Positions 34,510-41,678 of a stretch of DNA of 64,000 nt are shown here, in pieces. The DNA comes from Tuwongella immobilis (GTDB taxonomy: Bacteria > Planctomycetota > Planctomycetia > Gemmatales > Gemmataceae), in the NCBI RefSeq assembly GCF_901538355.1, contig NZ_LR593887.1, positions 3,014,920 through 3,078,919 of the forward strand, in the 5' to 3' direction. Below the pieces are notes generated by a model, which saw nothing but the letters and a program-made list of their open reading frames with translations, ran no database searches and was not told the origin of the DNA. The translations under genes and the position numbers were made by a program. Numbering within the stretch: the first letter of the stretch is position 1; the number at the start of each line of letters is the position of its first letter.

Positions 34510-36039
34510 ATGGCCATCTGGCGATTTCTTCGGGAGACGGCATCGCGAATTCCCGATGCAATTGCCGTCTCGGTAGGCGGAATCGATGTGACCTATGCCG
34601 AACTCGACGATCGAGTGGAACGAGTCGCTGCCGGGTTGCGATTTCAAGGCTTGGGTTCGGCGGATCGAGTCATCACGGTTCTGGGCAACAGCATCGAGCA
34701 TCTGACATTGATTCTCGGCTGCTTCCGAGCATCGCTGGTCGCTGTCCCTTTGGCACCTTGGTCGATTCCAGCCATCATCCGCTATTCGCTCCGAAACAGC
34801 GGCGCGCGCGGCATCGTCGCGCCCACCGCCGTGTTGCAGAGTATCTTCGAGGGGAACGACGAACTCCGCCCCGATGTCATCATCACCATGGGCGACGCCA
34901 ACCCACCGATGCCGTGGATTCCCTTCGAAATTATCGAAGCCGGCCCGGGAGATGCGCCGGATTCGCCGCGCGAGCGCTGCGACCATCTGGGCATGATCGT
35001 CTACACATCGGGGACCACCAGTCGGCCCAAGGCGGTTGTCCACACGCAAGATCGCATGGCACGACGGGTGCGAACCTTCGCCGAAGAGATTCGACTCAAC
35101 CCCGCCGATGTCGCATTCGTGGCCCAGCAAATCTGTCGCCCTCTGCCGCTGTTGGGGCAAGTCGCCGCTTGCTTGCAAGTGGGGGGACGAATCGTGATGC
35201 ACGATGGGTTGACGCGCGGATTCTGGGACGCCTACGCCAATGGGCCACCGAAAACGATGGTCGTCACCATCCCAGCGGTGACGACCGATCTGCTCGCGGC
35301 ACCACAAGCATCGAAGGTCGATCATTCCCATCTTCGACTGTGGCTCTCCGGTGGCGACGCCGTCTCCGCCGCACTGCAAGCCACATTTCACGCGATCACC
35401 GGACGGAAGATCGTGGAAGTGTGCGGAATGACCGAAGCAGGATTCTTCACGATCAACCCCATCGATCACCCGCCGCGAGTCGGCTCCATCGGTCGCCCCC
35501 TGAAGGATGTCCAATTCCGAATTGTCGATGAACACGAACACGATGTTCCCACCGGAGCAACCGGCGAATTGTGGCTGAAGACGCCGGATTTGATGGTGGG
35601 CTATTGGAATGATACTGCCGAGTCGTTTCGGGTCTTTCGCGATGGTTGGATGCGAACGGGTGACTTGGCCCGCTGCGATCCGGATGGGTACCTTTGGCTC
35701 GCTGGTCGGACTTCCGAGGTCATCAATCGCGGCGGCCGCAAGATTGCCCCGCCAATGGTCGAATCCTGTTTGGAGGAACATCCAACTGTGGAGCGTTCGG
35801 TCGTGGTTCCCGTCCCGGATTCCGTCTGCGGGCAAGCACCCTATGCGTTTTTGCTGCTGCATCCGGGGGCCGAGCCGCCATCGGTAACCGAGTGGCAACA
35901 ATGGCTCGCAACCCGACTGGAATCATCAGCGATCCCCGTCGGGTTCACTGTCGTGAGCGAATGGCCACTGACCTACCAAGGCAAACTCGACCGCGCCCGC
36001 CTCGCCTGGATGGCGACCCTCGGTGGGACATGGATCTGA
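34510..36039 (+). CDS. AMP-dependent acyl-CoA synthetase/ligase family protein
   Basis: A 509-residue ANL-superfamily adenylating enzyme. The phosphate loop is YTSGTTSRPKAVVHT; A5 is EVCGMTEAGFFTINP; A7/A8 is GWMRTGDLARCDPDGYLWLAGRTSEVINRGGRKIAPPMVE; and A10 is TYQGKLDRARL with the catalytic lysine. All core motifs are therefore present. It should activate a carboxylate as acyl-AMP and pass it to CoA or a carrier; the long-chain versus aromatic preference is not readable. GGAGAG lies 8 bases before ATG 34510. UbiX on the opposite strand would fit aromatic-acid metabolism, but divergent placement alone is weak evidence. Confidence 0.92.
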   Translation: MAIWRFLRETASRIPDAIAVSVGGIDVTYAELDDRVERVAAGLRFQGLGSADRVITVLGNSIEHLTLILGCFRASLVAVPLAPWSIPAIIRYSLRNSGARGIVAPTAVLQSIFEGNDELRPDVIITMGDANPPMPWIPFEIIEAGPGDAPDSPRERCDHLGMIVYTSGTTSRPKAVVHTQDRMARRVRTFAEEIRLNPADVAFVAQQICRPLPLLGQVAACLQVGGRIVMHDGLTRGFWDAYANGPPKTMVVTIPAVTTDLLAAPQASKVDHSHLRLWLSGGDAVSAALQATFHAITGRKIVEVCGMTEAGFFTINPIDHPPRVGSIGRPLKDVQFRIVDEHEHDVPTGATGELWLKTPDLMVGYWNDTAESFRVFRDGWMRTGDLARCDPDGYLWLAGRTSEVINRGGRKIAPPMVESCLEEHPTVERSVVVPVPDSVCGQAPYAFLLLHPGAEPPSVTEWQQWLATRLESSAIPVGFTVVSEWPLTYQGKLDRARLAWMATLGGTWI

Positions 36040-36451
36040 GCCTTCGCGCTGAAAACGGTTCTCCCCTTGGGCCAGCAATTCGCCGTCCATGCTTCGTGTT
36101 CCATGGCTCACCTTCGGGATTCTCCGCATGATGTGGAGCGTCTGACGAGTTTGACTCGTCGGCGTTCCGATCATCTCCAAACACCATTTGTGCTTCAGTG
36201 AACGCGAGAATGGCCGACACGACTCGATTCGCCAATCTTCAATGCTGGTACCCGTCGCGGATCGAGCCGTTGGCATGCCGTCATCGCGTTCACGACAGAT
36301 GGTCATCCACGCAATCACGATGCGGCCCTGAATCTGGATCACAGCACAGCGAACGCGTTGGAGGATGCCGTGCAGCGTTCGCATTGTGCTGCGATTTTCG
36401 TGTCGGCGAATCAGCAAACAATTTCGACGTTGGTGCATTCAGATGGAAATC
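36040..36451. other. Gene-poor stretch, possibly decayed coding DNA
   Basis: No gene can be supported here. One plus-strand frame after a stop at 36199 stays open to about 36560 and reads with plausible codons (AVIAFTTDGHPRNHDAALNL, then AANALEDAVQ-like sequence), but it has no good start or ribosome binding site and runs opposite the neighbouring relic gene. It may be remains of a lost gene. Confidence 0.35.
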
Positions 36452-36660
36452 CTAATACGCGACTGCGGGATGGCGACGTACCCATTGCGGTCGGAGGTAT
36501 TCCGACAAGACAAAGTCAGCGACATCCTCACGCGAAATCTTCCAACCCCCATTCGGATTGAGTCGATCCTGGATTCGATACGGTCGGCCAGGACGATGTG
36601 AGACAAACATTGATGGCCGCACAATCGTCCATTCAAGCGGGGAGCTTTCGATGACTTGGC
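36452..36660 (-). pseudogene. Relic of an NAD(P)H-binding (NmrA/SDR-like) protein gene
   Basis: The minus-strand frame ending at 36452 reads VIESSPLEWTIVRPSMF, then PYRIQDRLNPNGGWKISRED, VADFVLSEYL and a final PAVAY. This is the C-terminal third of atypical short-chain reductases with the NAD(P)H-binding domain, whose family text is close to SGLDWTIVRP...ISRADVADFML...VAY. Upstream of about 36660 no frame continues the family, and the N-terminal Rossmann GATGxxG motif is absent. The gene is therefore truncated and probably non-functional. It sits between the gene-poor stretch and tRNA-Arg. Confidence 0.65.
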
Positions 36661-36862
36661 CGGTGCGGTGGCGAAATGACCGATTTTGACGAATGTTCTC
36701 GATGACCCGGTGATGCAAGCATCCACGAGCGAACCGAGGAAACCGAGCCGCGAAGTGGCGTCGTGCCGGGCGTAGAAGCAGGCAGCATCGCGATGCATTC
36801 GATGGCATCAATCGAAGCTGTGGAACATGGGTTGAGTGAATAGGGGGTGTTGACGCAACCCC

Positions 36863-36901
36863 ATAAAACGAAACAACCTGGGGCAAAATTGCACCAGGTT
36901 G
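36863..36901 (-). terminator. Intrinsic terminator of tRNA-Arg
   Basis: On the minus strand CAACCTGG (36901-36894) pairs with CCAGGTTG (36881-36874) around a 12-nt loop and is followed by TTTCGTTTTATGG. It begins 16 bp after the tRNA 3' end. Confidence 0.8.
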
Positions 36902-36916
36902 CATCGAGTTGCAGTT

Positions 36917-36990
36917 TACGCTCGACAGGAGTCGAACCTGTAACCTACGGTTCCGAAGACCGTTGCTCTATCCAGTTGAGCTACGAGCGC
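36917..36990 (-). tRNA. tRNA-Arg (anticodon TCG)
   Basis: Read on the minus strand: acceptor GCGCTCG/CGAGCGT (one G-U pair at the end), D arm GCTC/GAGC, anticodon stem ACGGT/ACCGT with loop CTTCGGA (anticodon TCG, reading CGA), variable AGGTT, T arm ACAGG/CCTGT with TTCGACT loop, discriminator A. CCA is not encoded. Confidence 0.95.
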
Positions 36991-37093
36991 GTTGCCAACA
37001 CCTGTAACGTAACGGATTTTTTGCAGAATACAAGTCGGGGCGGCATGGGAATCTGGGGATTGACAAGAATTTGCAACTCCGGCGCGCAATCGA

Positions 37094-37122
37094 TTGCACT
37101 TCGCGAGACGGACCGATACAAT
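37094..37122 (+). promoter_or_regulatory. Predicted promoter of the hpf-PTS gene cluster
   Basis: TTGCAC (37094-37099), 17-bp spacer, TACAAT (37117-37122). It is 140 bp before the hpf start and lies in the divergent gap with tRNA-Arg. Confidence 0.55.
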
Positions 37123-37260
37123 GCGGTTTGATTGGAATTCGATGTTGGCCATCCGTCAAATGGCTACTGGCTATGTGGTCTCGCATCCGAACTCAGCGGA
37201 TGGAGACGGCCCCGGTCGCATCAGGCTCTCGCGATCGAGTTTTGGAGAGGCGGTTGTATC

Positions 37261-37587
37261 GTGCAAGTGAAAGTCTCGATCCGACATGGGAATCTGAACG
37301 AAGAACACAAACGCAAAGTTCAGGAAAAAGCGGAACACCTCCTGCATTACTTCGATCGGCTGACGATGATTGAGGTGATTATCGACTTCCAGAACCACAC
37401 CTGTGCGGTTGAAGTCAAGGTGGGCGCGGAACACAAACACGACTTCGTTTCGCACCATACCGATGAGCAGTTGGATGTGGCGGTGGATGCGGCGGTGAAG
37501 AAGCTCGAAGCCCAAATCCATCGGTATAAAGAGAAAATTCAGGATCATCGCCGCGATCCCTCGACGGGCGAAGGACCTCGCTCCTAG
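37261..37587 (+). CDS. hpf: Ribosome hibernation-promoting factor (HPF/RaiA family, short form)
   Basis: A 108-residue protein. VQVKVSIRHGNLNEEHKRKVQEKAEHLLHYFDRLTMIEVIIDF gives the first beta-alpha unit of the S30AE fold, followed by CAVEVKVGAEHKHDFVSHHTDEQLDVAVDAAVKKLEAQIHRYKEKIQDHRR, the family's second helix and basic tail. It has no long C-terminal dimerisation domain. HPF binds the 30S decoding region and stores ribosomes in inactive form under slow growth. The start is a GTG at 37261 with GGAGAGG about 10 bases upstream; the upstream frame is not family-like. It heads a same-strand group with ptsN-like, HPr and enzyme I genes, as hpf and ptsN are often adjacent in other bacteria. Confidence 0.9.
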   Translation: MQVKVSIRHGNLNEEHKRKVQEKAEHLLHYFDRLTMIEVIIDFQNHTCAVEVKVGAEHKHDFVSHHTDEQLDVAVDAAVKKLEAQIHRYKEKIQDHRRDPSTGEGPRS

Positions 37588-37663
37588 TGGCACTTCCTGG
37601 GTGCTGACCAATCCGGGTGGCGGTTCCGGCTCGTCTCGCGTTTTTTTGAAGGAGTCCTTGGGA

Positions 37664-38140
37664 ATGCGGATGTCTAGTTTTGTGGTTCGGGAAGCCATTG
37701 TTCCCGCCTTGCATGCCACGACCAAGGAAGGCGTGATTCGCGAGATGGTCCAATCCCTTCATGCTGCAGGGTACTTTCGGGAAGGGGAGTTGGAAGAAAT
37801 CATTCGTGCCGTGTTGCGTCGAGAAGGGCTAGGCTCGACGGGCATTGGACGAGCCATCGCCATTCCCCACTCCAAACATGTGAGTGTGGATCGATTGGTG
37901 GGGACCCTGGCCATCTCTCAGTCCGGCGTCCCCTTCGATAGCATTGATGGCGAGCCGGTCTTTGTGTTTGTGCTCCTGGTTTCGCCGCCCGATCGGCCCG
38001 GTGAGCATTTGCGAGCGCTGGAAAATGTGGTTCGATCCATGCGCGATGATCGATTTGTCGCCGATCTGCGTCAAGCGGGCACCAAAGATGCCATCTGGCA
38101 GCTTCTGGACGCTGCGACAGCGAGCCTGGAACGTGCCTGA
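37664..38140 (+). CDS. PTS IIA component (fructose/PtsN type)
   Basis: A 158-residue single-domain EIIA protein. The phosphorylation site is His69 in GIGRAIAIPHSKH; LGTLAISQSGVPFDSIDGEPVFVFVLLVSPPDRPGEHLRALENVVRSMRDDRF covers the core of the fructose/mannitol-type IIA fold. AAGGAG lies 9 bases before the ATG. It has no attached IIB or IIC domain, so it is either a regulatory IIA of the PtsN kind or a soluble partner for a permease encoded elsewhere. It stands between hpf and the HPr gene, which would phosphorylate it. Confidence 0.9.
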   Translation: MRMSSFVVREAIVPALHATTKEGVIREMVQSLHAAGYFREGELEEIIRAVLRREGLGSTGIGRAIAIPHSKHVSVDRLVGTLAISQSGVPFDSIDGEPVFVFVLLVSPPDRPGEHLRALENVVRSMRDDRFVADLRQAGTKDAIWQLLDAATASLERA

Positions 38141-38265
38141 TTGACTCGGGTCGCATGGCATCGATTCCGAATGCTTCGATCCGTATGGGTGAAATGGGCG
38201 GTTTGGGTGGGATGGTGTTGGACACTCCAACCATCTCCAGGATTGGGTATCGTGAGAGAGTGGTT

Positions 38266-38649
38266 ATGAATGACAATCCGTTCTCCGCGTCCATGTTTGG
38301 TTCTCCCTCGGAGTTCCCCCATTCCGATGGTTCAACGGGTTCACCCTCCTTCCGTCAGGCCGTTCGAGTTGGGAATCCGCAAGGGTTGCACATGCGACCA
38401 GCCGCTGCATTTGCCCAGATGGCTCGGCAATTTGAAGCGAGTGTGACTGTTTGGCGCCACGATCGCTCGGTGAACGGAAAAAGTTGGCTCGATCTGCTGT
38501 TGTTGACCGCCGAGCCAGGCGATGAATTGATTGTTGAAGTTTCCGGAAGCGATGCTGCTGTCGCGCTTCCTGCATTGGCAGAATTATTAGCTTCCGAAGG
38601 AGCGATGGAGGATCTTCCCTCCACACTGGATTCGTCGGAATCCACTTAA
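38266..38649 (+). CDS. ptsH: Phosphocarrier protein HPr
   Basis: A 127-residue protein. The HPr domain starts at about residue 29 (RQAVRVGNPQGLHMRPAAAF) and has the phosphorylatable His42. VNGKSWLDLLLL aligns with the regulatory serine region of HPr, giving Ser73 as a candidate kinase site. The N-terminal 28 residues are a Ser/Pro/Gly-rich extension not found in standard HPr (about 88 residues), and the C-terminus has a short Ser-rich tail. GAGAGAG precedes the ATG at 38266. The gene lies between IIA and enzyme I genes. No HPr kinase gene is seen in the window. Confidence 0.93.
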   Translation: MNDNPFSASMFGSPSEFPHSDGSTGSPSFRQAVRVGNPQGLHMRPAAAFAQMARQFEASVTVWRHDRSVNGKSWLDLLLLTAEPGDELIVEVSGSDAAVALPALAELLASEGAMEDLPSTLDSSEST

Positions 38650-38717
38650 CCCCAATCGACCGTGCGCGTGTACCGCAGTCGATTGTCCGAATATCTCTTG
38701 ATTCGATTTGACTGGGA

Positions 38718-40472
38718 ATGGAAATCAAACGCGGTATTGCCGTTTCCCCCGGAATCGCCATTGGGCCAGCGTTGGTGCTGGATACCGAAGGGGTGCGGAT
38801 TCCGCATCGGCAAATTCCTGCCGCGAACGTCGGCGACGAAATCCAACGTCTCCACGAAGCCATCGCTCACGCCGCTCACGAAACGCGTCAATCGCAACTT
38901 GCACTGACGGCCAAACTCGGCTCGCAGTATGGTGCGATTTTTGCCGCGCACTCCATGCTGTTCGATGACCCAAGTCTGCTACGCGAACTCGATGAGGCCA
39001 TTCGGGCCCAACTATTCTCCGCCGAGTATGCGGTCTCCAAGGTAATTCGACGGTATGCGCGTGCGCTCGAAAGTTTGGGCGCGGATCATTATCTATCCAG
39101 TCGGACTGCCGATCTATTCGATGTCGAGCGTCGAATCCTCGATCGTTTGCTGGGGAATCGTCGCGAATCGTTGGATGCCTTGCGGGAACCCGTGATCGTT
39201 CTGGCTGGCGATCTGATGCCGAGCGAAACCGCGGCGTTGGATCCCAATAAGGTGTTTGCCTTTGCGACGGAGAGTGGCGGTCGAACCAGTCACACGGCAA
39301 TTATGGCCGGTGCGCTGGAAATCCCGGCCGTGGTGGGACTTGGGAAATTCCTCACCAATGTCTCAGGCGGCGATCTGGTCATCGTCGATGGCGACTCTGG
39401 ATTGGTGCTAATTGATCCCGATGCCGAAACATTAGAGCGCTATCAAGCGTTGCAAGTTCGCCACCAGCGGCAAGTGAGCCTGTTGTCCAATCAGCGGTCG
39501 CTCACCGCGACGACACTGGATGGGACGCGCATCACGTTGATGGCGAATATCGAATTTCCCCAGGAAGCCGAGCATTGCATTCAACGTGGCTCGGACGGGG
39601 TGGGGCTGTATCGCACCGAGTTTCTGTACGTTGGGAAATCGACCGATCCAACGGAAAGCGATCATTTCGATGCGTATATGACCGTGCTGCGGATTCTCGG
39701 ACCCGAACAGCCCGTCACGATTCGCACATTGGATCTCGGGGCCGATAAGTTCTCGAATCTTCCTTGGGCACCACCTGCGGAGAAAAATCCGTTTTTGGGG
39801 CTGCGCTCGGTTCGACTCTGCTTGCGGAATTTGACGCTGTTCAAAACGCAGATGCGTGCGATTCTCCGCGCCTCAGCCTTTGGCAATGTTCGCATCCTGT
39901 TTCCAATGGTGAGTACACTATTGGAATTGCGACAATGCAAAATGATTCTCTCGGAAGTGAAAGAGGATCTGGAAGAAGAAGGAATCGCGTTTCAGCGAAA
40001 TATTCCCGTTGGTACGATGATTGAAGTCCCATCCGCCGCATTAATTGCAAATAATTTGGCTCGGGAGGTTGATTTCTTTTCACTTGGGACCAACGATCTG
40101 GTTCAATACACCCTAGCAGCAGACCGCAACAACGAGCATGTCGCTTCGCTGAACAATCCAGCGGATCCCGCTGTGCTTCGGTTGCTCAAAATGGTGATCG
40201 ATTCCGCACGAAATGCCAAAATTCAGGCAAACGTCTGCGGAGAGATGAGTGGAGATCCACTTTACACCCAATTGCTGCTGGGGTTGGGGTACCGACAGCT
40301 TTCGGTGACACCCCACAATATTCCGGAAATTAAGAAATTGATTCGCTCGGTGACTTTGTCTGACGCTGAGCAGGTAGCACAGGACGCATTACAACTGGAG
40401 ACTGCACGCGACGTTACCAACTATTTGCGTGAACAAATGCGGAAGATTCTTCCCGATCAGCTCGAAGCTTAA
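38718..40472 (+). CDS. ptsI: Phosphoenolpyruvate-protein phosphotransferase (PTS enzyme I)
   Basis: A 584-residue protein of normal enzyme I length. It begins with the N-terminal domain (GIAVSPGIAIGPALVL), has the active-site His192 in GGRTSHTAIMA, and in the C-terminal PEP-binding barrel carries DGVGLYRTEFLY, NPFLGLRSVRLCLRN, GTMIEVPSAALIANNLAREVDFFSLGTNDLVQYTLAADRNNEHV and the catalytic Cys region IQANVCGEMSGDP. It takes phosphate from PEP and passes it to HPr. It is the last gene of the hpf-IIA-HPr-EI group. No sugar permease is present, so the pathway output here is probably regulatory or served by distant genes. Confidence 0.97.
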   Translation: MEIKRGIAVSPGIAIGPALVLDTEGVRIPHRQIPAANVGDEIQRLHEAIAHAAHETRQSQLALTAKLGSQYGAIFAAHSMLFDDPSLLRELDEAIRAQLFSAEYAVSKVIRRYARALESLGADHYLSSRTADLFDVERRILDRLLGNRRESLDALREPVIVLAGDLMPSETAALDPNKVFAFATESGGRTSHTAIMAGALEIPAVVGLGKFLTNVSGGDLVIVDGDSGLVLIDPDAETLERYQALQVRHQRQVSLLSNQRSLTATTLDGTRITLMANIEFPQEAEHCIQRGSDGVGLYRTEFLYVGKSTDPTESDHFDAYMTVLRILGPEQPVTIRTLDLGADKFSNLPWAPPAEKNPFLGLRSVRLCLRNLTLFKTQMRAILRASAFGNVRILFPMVSTLLELRQCKMILSEVKEDLEEEGIAFQRNIPVGTMIEVPSAALIANNLAREVDFFSLGTNDLVQYTLAADRNNEHVASLNNPADPAVLRLLKMVIDSARNAKIQANVCGEMSGDPLYTQLLLGLGYRQLSVTPHNIPEIKKLIRSVTLSDAEQVAQDALQLETARDVTNYLREQMRKILPDQLEA

Positions 40473-40640
40473 TCGGTACCCAGACTCGCCGATCTTCCCA
40501 TCGATCGCCAATACGTTCCAACCGTCCGATGCGCTCCCTGGTTTGGAGGAACGCGATTCCCCGAGCGAACCCCGCCACTCGGCACACACGTTGATTCGTG
40601 GTTGCGAGGGATCGGGTTTTGCCGGAATCGCCATCCCGGT

Positions 40641-41450
40641 ATGGATCGAGCAAAAGTCCGAATTCGATTTCGCAAATCGGGTGATCTGCGCTTAGTCAGT
40701 CACTTGGATCTGATGCGTTGCTTTGAACGAATGCTGCGTCGAGCAGGAATTCCGTTCCGATCAACCGAAGGTTTCCATCCGCAACCCCGGATGGTCTTTG
40801 CGTTGTCATTGCCCTTGGGAATCGTCGGGTTGCGGGAAGTGGTCGAGGTGGAACTCACCGAACCCGTCGAACCGGAACTCATCGAAGCCAAACTCGTCGC
40901 GACCGCACCTCCCGGAATTGAAATCCTGTCGGTTCACTCGATTCCGGGCAATCGCACCGGGCAAGTCCGCCAAGTGCGCTATCGCTTACCGCTAGCTGCG
41001 ACACGTGTACCGATTGGGCTGGCGGATCGGATCACCGAACTGCTCAGTCGCGCTCAGATCTGGGTGCAACGAGTCCGCCCACAGCGCAAGCTATTCAATA
41101 TTCGCCCATTTGTGCATTCGGTTTGGTTGGAATCGAATGCCGTGGGGATGGATCTTTGGGTCACCGGCAGTGGCACCGCGAAAGCGGAAGAACTGTTGGC
41201 GTTTCTGCATTTGCGAGATGAACTCTCCGCAGGTGCTGTTTTAGAACGGGTCGATGTCGAGATCTTCGACGAAGTCGATGCCCCGACCCAGGCAGCGACC
41301 CCCGACCCCGAAATGCTTCGGCAGTTGGCCAGTGAGGGAGCCTCCAGTGCAACCGCCGAAATTGACTTGGAACGCGAACCTCTCGCTCCGGTTTCGGTTT
41401 CCCCCGATATGGAATGGGGCGCTTCCCCGAATGGACCGGTGGTGCAATGA
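40641..41450 (+). CDS. TIGR03936 family protein (DUF2344)
   Basis: A 269-residue protein. The N-terminus RAKVRIRFRKSGDLRLVSHLDLMRCFERMLRRAGIPFRSTEGFHPQPRMVFALSLPLGIVGLREVVEVEL is the typical TIGR03936/DUF2344 opening, which in other bacteria is fused to or encoded beside a radical-SAM protein. Here it stands directly before the RNase E/G gene, a pairing known from several phyla, so a link to RNA processing or modification is likely. The last 60 residues are acidic and poorly ordered. Its molecular function is not established. ATG 40641 is chosen because the family sequence starts there. Confidence 0.9.
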   Translation: MDRAKVRIRFRKSGDLRLVSHLDLMRCFERMLRRAGIPFRSTEGFHPQPRMVFALSLPLGIVGLREVVEVELTEPVEPELIEAKLVATAPPGIEILSVHSIPGNRTGQVRQVRYRLPLAATRVPIGLADRITELLSRAQIWVQRVRPQRKLFNIRPFVHSVWLESNAVGMDLWVTGSGTAKAEELLAFLHLRDELSAGAVLERVDVEIFDEVDAPTQAATPDPEMLRQLASEGASSATAEIDLEREPLAPVSVSPDMEWGASPNGPVVQ

Positions 41451-41678
41451 TCGCATCTCGTTCATCGTGGCATCACCGACCGCTCATCGCTTGGACTTTG
41501 AATCGAGTGATCGACCGGTCTACACCGTACTCCGTCTGCTTGCTGAGCGCCGGCGACTCTCCCGCTTTGCGAACAGCGACTCATCGCATCCGATTGGCAC
41601 TCTCATTTCGGAACAAGCATGCACGAATGGGAACCCGTCAATCCTTCGGTCCTGCGGGACCGTCTGTAAGGATTCTCC

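Noticed and set aside
34186-35901. 571-residue minus-strand frame opposite the acyl-CoA synthetase
   Set aside because: Longer than the real protein but without any motif; the plus-strand ANL motifs decide.
36040-36451. Possible insertion-sequence remnant
   Set aside because: No DDE/DDD motif, terminal inverted repeats or target duplication could be found in any frame.
36198-36455. 85-residue plus-strand frame near the NAD(P)H-binding relic
   Set aside because: No ribosome binding site and Arg/Cys/Ser-rich composition; at most a remnant.
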